Positions 24,064-34,764 are shown, counted from the first letter of the stretch. The stretch is DNA of 64,000 bases from AC-32 sp963728765 (GCA_963728765.1 CAVSKX010000005.1:306722-370721); one strand, 5' to 3'. Notes: generated by a model from the sequence alone, not told the origin. Numbers and translations are program-made.

Positions 24064-24999
24064 GTGGTCGTGCACTGGGACGAGGTCGAAGGCCGCCGCC
24101 GCGACAAGGGGCCGATGGGCTCAACGCGGCAGGCTCTCGGGGACGCAGCGGGAGCGAAGGGGATCGGCGTCAACCGCGTGCAGGTCGAGCCGGGCCGGCT
24201 CTCCTCGCCTCCGCACTCGCACGGGCAGTCCGAGGAGATCTTCTTCGTGCTCGGAGGCTCAGGGCTGCTCTGGCAGGACGAGGCGGTATGCGAGGTGCGT
24301 CCCGGCGACACGATCGTCCACCTTGCCGACTCGGAGGAGCACACACTCAAGGGCGGGCCCGACGGCCTCGAGTACGTCGTCTTCGGAACACGGCACCCGG
24401 TCGAATACGGCTGGCTGCCGCGGTCGAATGCCGTACGGCTGAGCTGGCCGTGGGTCGAGGGTCGCACCGACGACCCCTGGGACGTCGAGGCGCAGGTCGG
24501 CGAGCTGGAGTTCGCCGAGCCCGGCGAGCGGCCCGCGAACGTGGTCGCGCTCGAGGACGTCCCGCTCGACGTGGACGGCGACCGCGTGATTGGCGACGCC
24601 GCCGGCTCCGATCGGACCGGGCTGAACTGGATCCGCCGCGCAGAGGGTAAGCGTGGCTCCCCGCCGCACTGCCACTCGCTAGAGTCCGAGGCGTTCGTCG
24701 TGCTCGAGGGGAGCGGGACGCTCGAGCTCCTGCCGACGCGCGTCGCCGCCGAACGGGGAGCCGCGCCCGAGTCCCACGAGCTTCGGCCCGGGCACGTGTT
24801 CGCGCGGCCGGCGGGGACGCGCGTGGCCCACGCGATCGTCGCGGGCCCGGAGGGGATCACGTACCTCGCCTACGGCACGCGCGAGCCGAACGACATCGCC
24901 TATTACCCGCGCTCCAACAAGGTCTATTTCCGCGGGGTCGGCCTGATGACCCGGCTCGAGAGCCTCGACTACGGAGACGGCGAGCCGGACGACTTCTGA
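24064..24999 (+). CDS. Bicupin protein
   Basis: 311 residues from GTG 24064. Two cupin modules: residues 35-115 ('SPPHSHGQSEEIFFVLGGSG', 'VRPGDTIVHLADSEEHTL') and 195-275 ('GSPPHCHSLESEAFVVLEGS', 'LRPGHVFARPAGTRVAHAI'). Each has the HxH...E first motif and a His in the second. 'YGWLPRSNAVRLSWPWVE' and 'IAYYPRSNKVYFRGVG' follow the domains as duplicated linkers. Probably a metal-dependent sugar or small-molecule enzyme; substrate unknown. Confidence 0.85.
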   Translation: MVVHWDEVEGRRRDKGPMGSTRQALGDAAGAKGIGVNRVQVEPGRLSSPPHSHGQSEEIFFVLGGSGLLWQDEAVCEVRPGDTIVHLADSEEHTLKGGPDGLEYVVFGTRHPVEYGWLPRSNAVRLSWPWVEGRTDDPWDVEAQVGELEFAEPGERPANVVALEDVPLDVDGDRVIGDAAGSDRTGLNWIRRAEGKRGSPPHCHSLESEAFVVLEGSGTLELLPTRVAAERGAAPESHELRPGHVFARPAGTRVAHAIVAGPEGITYLAYGTREPNDIAYYPRSNKVYFRGVGLMTRLESLDYGDGEPDDF

Positions 25000-25047
25000 A
25001 CCGACGCCGTCGGTAGGCCTGGGTCCCTTTGCTTGAATGGCCAGGGC

Positions 25048-26400
25048 ATGGCGATGCAGGTCGAGGAGCTGCCGGACAACAAGGTCCGGGTCACGGTCGA
25101 GGTCCCGCAGGCAGACCTCAAGCACGCGGTCGAGCACGCGAAGCACGACCTCGCGGAGTCGGTCAAGGTGCCCGGCTTCCGCAAGGGCAAGGTGCCGCCG
25201 CAGGTGCTGGAGGCCCGCATCGGCCGCGAGCGGCTCTTCACGGAGGCCGTCGAGAGTCACATCGGCGGCTGGTTCCTGAACGCCGCCGCGAACACGCGGA
25301 TCCGACCGGTGGCCGCGCCCGAGTACGACTACGACCTGCCGACCTCCGAGGACGAGAGGTTCAGCTTCACCGCCACCGTCGCGGTGCAGCCGAAGCCCGA
25401 CCCGGCCGACTGGTCGCAGCTCGAGGTGCCGTACGCGGAGCCCGACGTCCCGAGCGAGGTCGTCGACCAGGAGCTCGAGGCGCTGCGCGAGACGGTTGCC
25501 GAGCTCGCGCCCGTCGAGGACCGCCCGGCGCGCACTGGCGACGTGCTCGTCATCGACGCGCTCGACGAGAACGGGGAGGGCCAGCGCGACCTCGTGGTCG
25601 AGCTCGGCTCCGGCCGGCTCGTCGAGGAGATCGAGCGCGCGCTCACCGGAGCGAGCGCCGGCGAGACGAGGGAGGTCGAGTTCGAGACCGCCGACGACTC
25701 GACGGCCAAGGCCACGGTCGAGGTGAAGGAGATCAAGGAGAAGGTGCTGCCCGAGCTCGACGACGAGCTGGCGCGCGCGGCGAGCGAGTTCGACACGCTC
25801 GCGGAGCTGCGCGCCGACATCGAGCAGCGGATCCAAGACGTGCTCGAAGAGGAGGCCGAGACGCAGTACCGCGCCGCGGCCGTCGACACGCTCGTCGAGG
25901 CCTCCGACGTCAAGGTCGGCGGCCCGCTCGTCGAGGCGCGCACGCGTGAGCTGCTGAACGGGCTCGGCCGCTCGCTCGAAGCTCGCGGCATCAACGCGGA
26001 CACTTACCTGCAGCTGTCGGGCCAGACGGCCGAGCAGCTTGTGCAGCGGATGAGCGCCGAAGCCGCGCTCTCGGTCGCGCGCGAGCTCGTCCTGGAGGCC
26101 GTCGCCGACCAGCTCGGTCTCGAGGTCGACGACGCGGAGATCGAGGAGCTGATCCGCGAGCAGGCGGAGCTCGCCGAGGACGATGCCGACGAGGCGGTCA
26201 AGCAGGTGTTCGACTCTGGCCGCCAGGAGGTGCTGCGCGAGGACCTGCGCCTGCGCAAGGCGCTCGACCGCGTCGCGGGGGAGACGAAGCGCGTCCCGGC
26301 CGAGGCCGCGCGCGCCCGCGAGGACATCTGGACCCCCGACAAGGAAACGCAACCGACCGAGACGAAACTGTGGACCCCCGCCAGCAAGGAGCCACGGTGA
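25048..26400 (+). CDS. tig: Trigger factor
   Basis: 450 residues, ATG 25048 (ATG 25054 also possible). The ribosome-binding signature 'VPGFRKGKVPPQVLEARIG' is at residues 42-60, the PPIase-like domain at about 150-240 ('RTGDVLVIDALDENGEG') and a long acidic helical C-terminal domain from 260. A nascent-chain chaperone bound at L23 of the ribosome exit. It heads the tig-clpP-clpX order common in bacteria; a palindromic element begins at its stop codon. Confidence 0.95.
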   Translation: MAMQVEELPDNKVRVTVEVPQADLKHAVEHAKHDLAESVKVPGFRKGKVPPQVLEARIGRERLFTEAVESHIGGWFLNAAANTRIRPVAAPEYDYDLPTSEDERFSFTATVAVQPKPDPADWSQLEVPYAEPDVPSEVVDQELEALRETVAELAPVEDRPARTGDVLVIDALDENGEGQRDLVVELGSGRLVEEIERALTGASAGETREVEFETADDSTAKATVEVKEIKEKVLPELDDELARAASEFDTLAELRADIEQRIQDVLEEEAETQYRAAAVDTLVEASDVKVGGPLVEARTRELLNGLGRSLEARGINADTYLQLSGQTAEQLVQRMSAEAALSVARELVLEAVADQLGLEVDDAEIEELIREQAELAEDDADEAVKQVFDSGRQEVLREDLRLRKALDRVAGETKRVPAEAARAREDIWTPDKETQPTETKLWTPASKEPR

Positions 26401-26458
26401 CGCCGCGTGCGGTGTCACCGTCAGGCCGGACGGGCTTTGCCCGTGCGACCGTCTGAAA
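26399..26458 (+). repeat. Paired-hairpin element, copy 1 (family A)
   Basis: Stem 1 GACGCCGC/GCGGTGTC begins on the last bases of the tig stop. Stem 2 is about 12 bp with loop TTT (GACGGGC-TTT-GCCCGT core, 26427-26452). A tail CGTCTGAAATGACC follows, matching copy 2 (CGTCCGAAACGACC). Confidence 0.65.
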
Positions 26459-26495
26459 TGACCAACCGAGACGTGAAAAAGTCAGAGGAGACGCC

Positions 26496-27107
26496 ATGAG
26501 CCCGTTGATCCCGATGGTGATCGAGCAGACCTCGCGCGGCGAGCGCTCGTTCGACATCTACTCCCGCTTGCTCAACGAGCGGATCATCTTCCTCGGAACG
26601 CCAGTCGACGACCAGATCGCCAACCTGATCATCGCGCAGCTCCTCCACCTCGAGTCGGAGGACCCCGACAAGGACGTTTCGATCTACATCAACTCGCCGG
26701 GCGGGTCGGTGTACCACGGGCTCGCGATCTACGACACGATGCAATTCATCAAGCCGGACGTGCAGACGATCTGCGTCGGCACGGCGATGTCGATGGGCGC
26801 GCTGCTCCTCGCGGGCGGTGCGAAAGGAAAGCGGATGGCCCTGCCGAACGCCAAGATTCTGATCCACCAGGTCTGGGGCGGCTTCCAGGGGCAGGCGACC
26901 GACATCGAAATCCACGCCCGGGAGACGATCGCCCTCAAGCGGCGACTCGAGGAGATCATGTCGGAGCACACCGGCCAGAACATCGAGAAAGTCTCGAAGG
27001 ACATGGAGCGGGACTACTTCATGACCCCCCAAGAAGCCCAGGAATACGGCATCATCGACAACGTGATCATCCACCGAGATGCCGCCAAGGACGGCGCAAA
27101 GGCCTAG
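26496..27107 (+). CDS. clpP: ATP-dependent Clp protease proteolytic subunit
   Basis: 203 residues, ATG after GAGGAG. Catalytic triad: Ser99 in 'GTAMSMGALLLAGG', His124 in 'AKILIHQVWGG', Asp173 in 'MERDYFMTPQEAQEYG'. The N-terminus 'SPLIPMVIEQTSRGERSFDI' is normal for mature ClpP with a short propeptide. Forms the tetradecameric proteolytic chamber fed by ClpX encoded 35 bases downstream. Confidence 0.97.
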   Translation: MSPLIPMVIEQTSRGERSFDIYSRLLNERIIFLGTPVDDQIANLIIAQLLHLESEDPDKDVSIYINSPGGSVYHGLAIYDTMQFIKPDVQTICVGTAMSMGALLLAGGAKGKRMALPNAKILIHQVWGGFQGQATDIEIHARETIALKRRLEEIMSEHTGQNIEKVSKDMERDYFMTPQEAQEYGIIDNVIIHRDAAKDGAKA

Positions 27108-27142
27108 CGCTTCGGGCCGATCCGAGGTAAAAGGAGACCGAG

Positions 27143-28417
<1,275 letters not shown>

Positions 28418-28439
28418 CGGTCTCGGCTCTGGCGCGCTG

Positions 28440-29102
28440 ATGTCTGCCGAGCGCTGGCTCGAGGCGATCTGGCCGCTCGTGCACACGCAGCTCCCGGCGG
28501 CGCCTGCGCGTGTGATCGAGCTCGGCTGCGGCCCGCTCGGCGGATTCGTCCCTCGGCTGCGCGCGAGCGGGTACGACGCGGTCGGCGTCGACCCGAAGGC
28601 GCCGGAGGAGGCGGGCTATCACCGAGTCGAGTTCGAGCAGGCAGAGCTGCCCGCGGAGGCCGACGCACTCGTCGCCTCGGCCTCGCTCCATCACGTCGCC
28701 GACCCCGCCGAGGTGCTCGACCGCGTCGCGGCCACGCTGGCGCCGGGCGGAACGGTCGTGGTGGTCGAGTGGGCCTGGGAGGACTTCGACGAGTCGACGG
28801 CCGAATGGTCTTTCCGCCGCCTTGGCTCCGAGGAGGGCTGGCTGCGCCGACGGCGGGACGAGTGGGTCGGGTCCGGTGGCCCGTGGAGCGCGTACCTCCA
28901 GGGCTGGGCTCGCGAGGAGGGGCTCCACGCGGCCCGGACGTTGCTGGGCCTGCTCGAAGAGCGATTCGAGCGCCGGCAGCTCTCGCGCGGGCCGTACCTC
29001 TTCGCCGACCTGGCGTCGACGAGCCCCGAGGAGGAGCAGCGCGCGATCGACGCGGGAGAGATCCGCGCGACCCGCGTCGATTACGCAGGGCTCAAGGCCT
29101 AG
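28440..29102 (+). CDS. Class I SAM-dependent methyltransferase
   Basis: 220 residues, ATG 28440, 22 bases after clpX. Motif I 'VIELGCGPLGGFVPRLRA', acidic loop 'AVGVDPKAPEE', post-motif 'ALVASASLHHVADPAEVLDR' and 'LAPGGTVVVVEWAW' are the Methyltransf_11 pattern. The C-terminal half is helical with many Arg and Glu. Substrate unknown. Its stop overlaps that of the convergent membrane protein in a shared CTAG. Confidence 0.87.
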   Translation: MSAERWLEAIWPLVHTQLPAAPARVIELGCGPLGGFVPRLRASGYDAVGVDPKAPEEAGYHRVEFEQAELPAEADALVASASLHHVADPAEVLDRVAATLAPGGTVVVVEWAWEDFDESTAEWSFRRLGSEEGWLRRRRDEWVGSGGPWSAYLQGWAREEGLHAARTLLGLLEERFERRQLSRGPYLFADLASTSPEEEQRAIDAGEIRATRVDYAGLKA

Positions 29103-30049
29103 GCTCTCCCGCTCTCCGACTCAGCTGCCTTCGCGCGGCCCAGGATCTCCCGCAGCCTCAGCGTCCGCAGCATCGCGTAGATCGCGATCGCGCCGATCGC
29201 GACGTTGAAGATCGTGACGGCGACGTACTGGCCGACGCTGAACGCGAGGAGCTTCGAAGCTGAGGCCTGGCCGTCGAGCACGTAGACGAGCAGCCCCTGC
29301 TTCGTGCCCGCGCCGCCCGGTGAGAACGGCAGCAGCGTCGAGAGGCTCTCCACGACCTGCGCGAGTAGCGCGTTGTGCACCGTCGCCGTCACGTGGAAGG
29401 CCTTGAGGAAGAAGTAGAGCGACGCGATCCGGAAGACCCAGCTCAGTGCCTGCCAGCTTGCGACCTCGCGCAGGTAGCGCCGCGGGTCCCAAAGAATCAC
29501 GAGCCCTCGGCCGATGCGCTGCTTGAAGTTCTCGACGTGCCTCGACGCCCACCAGACGAGGAGGATCAAGGCAAGGCTCACGGCCGAGAAGACAAACGCA
29601 CCCGCCTGCGTATGGGCAATCAGCCAGCCCCAGTCGAACGAGGGCAGGTTCGGGAGCACGTCGAGGCTCGGCAGCACGCCTTGCGTCAGCGCCCAGAGGA
29701 AGATCAGCGTCGCGAGCACGATGTCGAGGACCGTCTCGGTGAGCAGCGTGGAGGCGAGGGTCGTATAGGTCGTCTCCGGCAGCCGCCGGTGCACGAGGTA
29801 GAGCTTCACCAGGTCGCCGCCGCGGCCGGGGACGATCGAGTTCACGCCGACGCCAGCGATGTAGGCGCCGCAGACTGGACGCCAGGGCACTGGCACGTCG
29901 GGGTACGACGCCTGAAGGATGTTCCGCCACGCGAACGTGCGCACGAGGATCTTGAGGAAGTGGAACGCGAGCGCGATCGCGAGTGCGAGCCAGCCGACGT
30001 CGGTGACCTGTTCCCCGAAGACTCTGACCGCGTGAAAGAACTCGCCCAC
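29099..30049 (-). CDS. Lysylphosphatidylglycerol synthase transmembrane-region family (UPF0104) protein
   Basis: GTG at 30049 gives 316 residues; upstream extension would run into valS. About eight helices, with conserved 'FAWRNILQASYPDVPVPW', 'GVGVNSIVPGRGGDLVKLY', 'TLLTETVLDIVL' and 'STLLPFSPGGAGTKQG'. These are the flippase/LPG-synthetase-like membrane domain without the soluble catalytic part. It may move or modify lipids. Divergent from valS, with start codons only 20 bases apart. Confidence 0.85.
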   Translation of the reverse strand: MGEFFHAVRVFGEQVTDVGWLALAIALAFHFLKILVRTFAWRNILQASYPDVPVPWRPVCGAYIAGVGVNSIVPGRGGDLVKLYLVHRRLPETTYTTLASTLLTETVLDIVLATLIFLWALTQGVLPSLDVLPNLPSFDWGWLIAHTQAGAFVFSAVSLALILLVWWASRHVENFKQRIGRGLVILWDPRRYLREVASWQALSWVFRIASLYFFLKAFHVTATVHNALLAQVVESLSTLLPFSPGGAGTKQGLLVYVLDGQASASKLLAFSVGQYVAVTIFNVAIGAIAIYAMLRTLRLREILGRAKAAESESGRA

Positions 30050-30069
30050 GTCTTCGTAAACTTGCCCGA

Positions 30070-32487
30070 ATGGAGCCGCTCTACAAGCCCGAGGGCGTCG
30101 AAGAGCGCTGGCAGCGCAGGTGGGAGGAGGAAGGTCTCTACGGCGCAGAGCCGGGCTCGGGGCGCGAGCCGTTCGTCGTCGCGCACCCACCGCCAAACGT
30201 CACCGGCGCGCTGCACACCGGCCACGCGCTGCAGATCTCGCTGGCCGACGTGCTCGTGCGCTGGCACCGGATGCGGGGCTTCGAGACCGCTTTCCTGACC
30301 GGCTACGACCACGCGGGCATCTCGACGCAGAACGTCGTGGAGAAGCACCTCCTCGAGCAGGGCACCTCCCGCGAGGAGGTCGGCCGCGAGAAGTTCGTCG
30401 AGATCGTCTGGGACTGGCTGCACGAGTACGGCGGCACGATCATGGGCCAGTTCCGGCGCATGGGCGCCTCGATGGACTACCGGCGCGAGCGCTTCACGAT
30501 GGACGACCTGTACGTGCGCGCGGTGATGCGCTGGTTCGTTCACCTCTACGACAAGGGCTGGATCTACCGCGCGAACCGGATCATCAACTGGTGTCCCCAT
30601 CACGAGACGTCGCTCTCCGACCTCGAGCTCGTGCACGAGGAGGTCGACGACGCGCTCACGTACGTGCGCTACCCGTTCGCCGACGATCCCGCCGACGGGG
30701 TCACGATCGCGACGGCGCGCCCGGCCACGATCCTGGCCGACGTGGCGGTCGCGGTGAGCCCGGGCGACGAGCGCTGGCGAAGCGCCGTCGGCCGCGAGGT
30801 GATCGTGCCGTTCGTCGAGCGCACGGTGCCGGTGATCGAGGACGAGCGCGTCGACCCGGAGTTCGGCACCGGCGCGTTGAAGGTGACGCCCGGGCACGAC
30901 CCGCTCGACTTCGAGATCGGGCAAGCCCACGGGCTCCCGGAGCTGACGGTGATCGGTCCCGACGGGCGGATGAACGACGAAGCGGTCGAGCTCGCCGGCC
31001 TGACGCAGGCCGAGGCCGAGGAGCGGATCCTGGAGTGGCTGCGGGAGCGCGACCTGCTGGTCAAGCGCGAGGCCTATCGCCACTCGGTCGCGCTCTGCGA
31101 GCGCTGCAAGACCCGGATCGAGCCGCTGATCTCGCTGCAGTGGTGGTGCCGGATGGACGAGCTCAAGCAGCCGGCGCTGGCGGCGCTGCGCGACGGCCGC
31201 GTCCGCTACCACCCCGAGTCGCAGCACCGCTTCGCGATCGACTCCCTCGAGAACGCGCCCGACTGGAACATCTCCCGCCAGCTCTGGTGGGGTCACCAGC
31301 TGCCGGTCTGGGAGTGCCCGGACGGCCACCTGACCGTGCGCGAGGACGAGCCGGACGCCTGCGCGGAGTGCGGCTCGGCTGAGCTCACCCGCAGCGAGGA
31401 CGTGCTCGACACCTGGTTCTCGTCGGCGCTCTGGCCGTTCGCGATTCTCGGCTGGCCCGAGACGACGCCCGAGCTCGACGCGTGGTATCCCGGGACGCTG
31501 AACACGACCGCGCGGGAGATCATCCGCCTCTGGGAGAACCGGATGATCTTCTCCGGCCTCGAGCTGCTGGGCGACGTCCCGTTCAGCCACGTGATCATTC
31601 ACACGACGGTGCTCGCTTCAGACGGGCGGCGGATGTCCAAGAGCCTCGGCACCGGGCTCGACCCGATGGAGCTCGTCGAGAAGCACGGCGCCGACGCGAC
31701 GCGCTACGGGCTGCTGAAGCTCACCTCATCGCAGGACGTGCGCTTCTCCGAAGGCGCAGTCGAGGAGGGGCGGAAGCTCGCGAACAAGCTCTGGAATGTC
31801 TCGCGGCTGATCCTCGCCAACGTCGGCGATGCGAGCCACGAGCTGCGGCCGCGCGCGCTCGAGGAGCACTGGATCGCGTGGCGGCTCGACCAGGCGCAGG
31901 CGCAGCTCGACGAGCACTACGCGGCCTTCGACTTCTCACCCGCGATGGGCGTGCTCTACCACCTGACGTTCGACGACTTCTGCGACTGGTACGCCGAGGC
32001 GATCAAGGCGCGGCTCTACGATGCCGACGAGGACGCGCAGGCGACGGCGCTCGCGAACCTCGAGCGGCTGCTGAAGCTGCTTCACCCGGCGATGCCGCAC
32101 GTGACCGAGGAGATCTGGTCGAACCTGCCGGCGCGGGAGGAGCGGCTGATCGTCTCGCCGTGGCCCGAGGCCGTGGGGGCCGACGACGTGTCGGCGGAGT
32201 TCGAGCCGATCCGCGTCGCCGCCGAGGTCTTTCGGCGTGCGGGCGTGTGTGCACCGCTCGAGGGCGATCAGCAGCGGATCTTCGACGCGGTGGTCAAGCC
32301 GGACCGGGCGAAGGTGGACGGCGCGAACGTCGAGGCGGAGGCCGCGCGGCTGCGCGGCGAGATCGAGCGGGCCGAGAAGATGCTCTCGAACGAGCGCTTC
32401 GTCCAGAACGCGCCCGGCGACGTCGTCGAGGCGGAGCGCGAAAAGCTCGAGCGCTACCGCCGCGAGCTCGATGCTCTCAGCGCTTGA
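30070..32487 (+). CDS. valS: Valyl-tRNA synthetase
   Basis: 805 residues, ATG 30070. HIGH motif as 'PNVTGALHTGHAL' (residues 41-53), KMSKS as 'GRRMSKSLGTG', editing domain with 'ATARPATILADVAVAV', zinc-like Cys pairs 'CERCKT' and 'CPDGH..CAECG', and a C-terminal coiled coil ('LRGEIERAEKMLSNERFVQN') of normal length. Charges tRNA-Val and deacylates Thr-tRNA. Its last 17 bases overlap folC. Confidence 0.97.
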   Translation: MEPLYKPEGVEERWQRRWEEEGLYGAEPGSGREPFVVAHPPPNVTGALHTGHALQISLADVLVRWHRMRGFETAFLTGYDHAGISTQNVVEKHLLEQGTSREEVGREKFVEIVWDWLHEYGGTIMGQFRRMGASMDYRRERFTMDDLYVRAVMRWFVHLYDKGWIYRANRIINWCPHHETSLSDLELVHEEVDDALTYVRYPFADDPADGVTIATARPATILADVAVAVSPGDERWRSAVGREVIVPFVERTVPVIEDERVDPEFGTGALKVTPGHDPLDFEIGQAHGLPELTVIGPDGRMNDEAVELAGLTQAEAEERILEWLRERDLLVKREAYRHSVALCERCKTRIEPLISLQWWCRMDELKQPALAALRDGRVRYHPESQHRFAIDSLENAPDWNISRQLWWGHQLPVWECPDGHLTVREDEPDACAECGSAELTRSEDVLDTWFSSALWPFAILGWPETTPELDAWYPGTLNTTAREIIRLWENRMIFSGLELLGDVPFSHVIIHTTVLASDGRRMSKSLGTGLDPMELVEKHGADATRYGLLKLTSSQDVRFSEGAVEEGRKLANKLWNVSRLILANVGDASHELRPRALEEHWIAWRLDQAQAQLDEHYAAFDFSPAMGVLYHLTFDDFCDWYAEAIKARLYDADEDAQATALANLERLLKLLHPAMPHVTEEIWSNLPAREERLIVSPWPEAVGADDVSAEFEPIRVAAEVFRRAGVCAPLEGDQQRIFDAVVKPDRAKVDGANVEAEAARLRGEIERAEKMLSNERFVQNAPGDVVEAEREKLERYRRELDALSA

Positions 32488-33568
32488 GTGGCTCGAGTCG
32501 CTCTCGCCGTGGCCGGAGGAGTTCGGCCTCGGCCGGATGCGCGCGCTGCTCACGGAGCTCGGCGAGCCGCAGCGTGCCTTCCGCGCGATCCACGTCGTCG
32601 GCACGAACGGCAAATCGACCGCGACCCGCCGCGCGGCGGCGTTCCTCGCGCGCGAGGGCCTGAGTGTCGGTGCCTACACCTCGCCGCACGTCGCGGGCTG
32701 GAGCGAGCGGATCCAGGTCGACCTCGAAGACGCGGACCTCGAGGCGGCGCTCGAGCGCGTCCGGGCGCCGGCCGAACGGCTAGGCGCGACGCAGTTCGAG
32801 GTGCTCACGGCAGCCGCGTTCGCCGAGTTCGCGGCCGCGGAGGTCGACGTGGCGGTGGTCGAGGCCGGCCTCGGCGGGCGCCTCGATGCGACGAACGTCC
32901 TCGACGCCGAGGTTGTGGCGTTGACGAACATCGCGCTCGACCACACGGACGTGCTGGGCGACACGCGCGAGGCGATCGCGGCCGAGAAGCTCGCGGTGGT
33001 CGCACCGGGCGCGACGGTCGTGCTCGGCGAGCCCGAGTGGGAGAGTCACACACGCGCGCGCGAGGCCGGACGCGTGGTCAACGCTCAGGACGTGGGGCGC
33101 GCGGCGGCGGAGGCGATCGTGGGAAGACCGCTCGAGGGTGACGTCGAGACCGTGCTCGCGGGCCGCTTCGAGCGGGTCGGCGAGGACGTCTTCGCCGGCG
33201 CGCACAATCCCGCCGGCGTTGAGTGGCTGCTCGAGCGGCTGCCGCGGCGCGACTACGTCGTCGTCGCCTCGATCCTCGCCGACAAGGATGCGGACGCGGT
33301 GCTGCAGCGCCTCGCCGGGGCCGGCCCGGTGCTCGTCGCGACCGCCTCGCACAGCGCGCGGGCGCTGCCTGCCTCCGAGCTGGCGCGCCTCGGGCAGGCG
33401 CACTTCGACACGGTCGAGACGGTCGCCGACCCTGGCAACGCACTCGTCCGCGCACGCGACCTCGCGGGCGACGACGGAGCCGTTCTCGTCACCGGTTCGC
33501 TCTACCTATTGGCCGATCTCATCGTCCGACTCCAGCACGTACCATGGGACAGTTCGGCGAGCGCCTGA
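32471..33568 (+). CDS. folC: Folylpolyglutamate/dihydrofolate synthase
   Basis: ATG 32471 gives 365 residues, a compact FolC; the longer open frame upstream overlaps valS. P-loop 'HVVGTNGKSTATRRAAAFLA', 'YTSPHVAGWSERIQVD', 'EAGLGGRLDATNVLDAEVVA' and 'NIALDHTDVLGDTREAIAAE' are diagnostic. Adds glutamates to folates (and may make dihydrofolate). Translationally coupled to valS through the overlap and overlapping a tiny membrane gene downstream. Confidence 0.95.
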   Translation: MLSALEWLESLSPWPEEFGLGRMRALLTELGEPQRAFRAIHVVGTNGKSTATRRAAAFLAREGLSVGAYTSPHVAGWSERIQVDLEDADLEAALERVRAPAERLGATQFEVLTAAAFAEFAAAEVDVAVVEAGLGGRLDATNVLDAEVVALTNIALDHTDVLGDTREAIAAEKLAVVAPGATVVLGEPEWESHTRAREAGRVVNAQDVGRAAAEAIVGRPLEGDVETVLAGRFERVGEDVFAGAHNPAGVEWLLERLPRRDYVVVASILADKDADAVLQRLAGAGPVLVATASHSARALPASELARLGQAHFDTVETVADPGNALVRARDLAGDDGAVLVTGSLYLLADLIVRLQHVPWDSSASA

Positions 33569-33657
33569 GCGTCTTCGCAGTCGCGGTCGTCTTCGTGCTG
33601 GCGATCATCGGTCTCGCGTTTGGCGCCGGATACCTCGTCGGAAAGCTCCTTCTCTGA
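33544..33657 (+). CDS. Tiny membrane protein (37 aa)
   Basis: ATG 33544 inside the end of folC (25-base overlap). 37 residues: 'MGQFGERLSVFAVAVVFVLA' followed by 'IIGLAFGAGYLVGKLLL', a single hydrophobic helix. Position between folC and the zinc-ribbon gene, conserved-looking start and length fit small actinobacterial membrane peptides. Function unknown. Confidence 0.6.
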   Translation: MGQFGERLSVFAVAVVFVLAIIGLAFGAGYLVGKLLL

Positions 33658-33667
33658 GGAGACGCAC

Positions 33668-34189
33668 GTGCTGGTAGCGGACAACGGAATCTTCGACTTC
33701 TTCAGCCACAGCACGTGGATCGTCATCCGCAACCTGACGATCTTCTTCGTGGTCGTCTTCTGGCTCTCGACCGCGTTCTGGGTCTACAAGGACGCGCGGC
33801 GGCGGATCGAGGACCCGTGGCTGGTCGGGATGGCCGCCGTGCTCGGCCTCGTGCCGCCGTTCCTCGGCGCGCTGGTATACATGCTCTTCCGCCCGCCCGA
33901 GTACCTCGAGGACCGGCGCGAGCGCGAGCTCGAGGTCAGGGCGATGGAGCAACGGCTCTCGCAGCGCGACCTGCACTGCCCCGTCTGCCGGGCCGAGGTC
34001 GACCAGTCGTTCCTCGTCTGCCCGGTCTGCACCACGCGGCTGCGCCAGGCCTGCCGTAACTGCAAGCAGCCGCTCGAGGCGCTCTGGCAGGTCTGCCCGT
34101 ACTGCGAGACGCCGGTCGAGCCTGCCGCGGTCGATTCGTTCGGCGAGACGCAGGCGCTGACGCCGCCCCGGAGAGAGCGGCGCGCTTAG
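33668..34189 (+). CDS. Membrane-anchored double zinc-ribbon protein
   Basis: GTG 33668, preceded by TGAGGAG (the TGA being the stop of the previous gene); 173 residues. Two helices ('NLTIFFVVVFWLSTAFWVY', 'GMAAVLGLVPPFLGALVYML'), a charged linker, then four CxxC knuckles (CPVC, CPVC, CRNC, CPYC), a double zinc ribbon facing the cytoplasm. Such proteins are usually scaffolds; role unknown. Operonic with folC. Confidence 0.8.
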   Translation: MLVADNGIFDFFSHSTWIVIRNLTIFFVVVFWLSTAFWVYKDARRRIEDPWLVGMAAVLGLVPPFLGALVYMLFRPPEYLEDRRERELEVRAMEQRLSQRDLHCPVCRAEVDQSFLVCPVCTTRLRQACRNCKQPLEALWQVCPYCETPVEPAAVDSFGETQALTPPRRERRA

Positions 34190-34251
34190 GCATCGCTTGC
34201 GATGCCGACTTCAGGACGGCCGGGTTCCCGGTCGTCCGTCCGAAACGACCG
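34189..34251 (+). repeat. Paired-hairpin element, copy 2 (family A)
   Basis: Stem 1 GGCATCGC/GCGATGCC (34189-34206, loop TT) starts on the final G of the preceding stop codon. Stem 2 is 11 bp (34214-34224 with 34227-34237). The tail CGTCCGAAACGACC matches copy 1. Confidence 0.75.
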
Positions 34252-34297
34252 GTTGGGCCGCTGAAATGCCGCCCACGCCGTAGACTCAGCCGCCGTT

Positions 34298-34705
34298 ATG
34301 GCGGTTGAGCGCACTCTCATCCTGATCAAGCCCGACGCGATGGAGCGTCAGCTGGCGGGGGAGATCCTCGCCCGCTTCGAGCGCCGGGGGCTGGTCGTGC
34401 GCGAGGCGAAGCTCTTGACCGTTGATCGCGGTCTGGCAGAGACGCACTACGCCGAGCACGCCGAGAAGCCGTTCTACGGCGAGCTTGTCGCGTTCATCAC
34501 CTCGGGACCGACGCTGGCTCTCGTTCTGGAGGGGGAAGGCGCGATCGCAACGGTCCGCCGGACGATGGGCGCGACGAACCCGGCCGACTCGGAGCCGGGG
34601 TCGATCCGCGGCGACCTCGCACTCTCGATGCCGGACAACCTCGTGCATGGCTCGGACTCGCCCGAGTCCGCCCAGCGCGAGCTGCAGCTCTGGTTCGGTG
34701 ACTAA
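34298..34705 (+). CDS. ndk: Nucleoside diphosphate kinase
   Basis: 135 residues, ATG 34298. 'ERTLILIKPDAMERQLAGEI' start, active-site His in 'NLVHGSDSPESAQRELQLWF', plus 'TMGATNPADSEPGSIRGDLA'. Normal family length. Transfers phosphate from ATP to NDPs. Flanked on both sides by family A palindromic elements. Confidence 0.97.
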   Translation: MAVERTLILIKPDAMERQLAGEILARFERRGLVVREAKLLTVDRGLAETHYAEHAEKPFYGELVAFITSGPTLALVLEGEGAIATVRRTMGATNPADSEPGSIRGDLALSMPDNLVHGSDSPESAQRELQLWFGD

Positions 34706-34764
34706 GGCGTTCGCTTGCGACGCCGACCAGAGAGGCCGTGCCGGCTTTGCCGGCGCGGCCGTCT
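34706..34764 (+). repeat. Paired-hairpin element, copy 3 (family A)
   Basis: Begins on the base after the ndk stop. Stem 1 GGCGTCGC/GCGACGCC with one bulged T (34706-34724). Stem 2 is 12 bp GGCCGTGCCGGC/GCCGGCGCGGCC with loop TTT (34734-34760). Tail GTCT. Confidence 0.75.

Noticed and set aside
24679..26418. 579-codon minus-strand open frame across the bicupin and tig genes
   Set aside because: Shadow of tig on the opposite strand; tig is fixed by its ribosome-binding signature.
29842..31602. 586-codon minus-strand open frame inside valS
   Set aside because: Antisense to HIGH- and KMSKS-containing valS; no family features.
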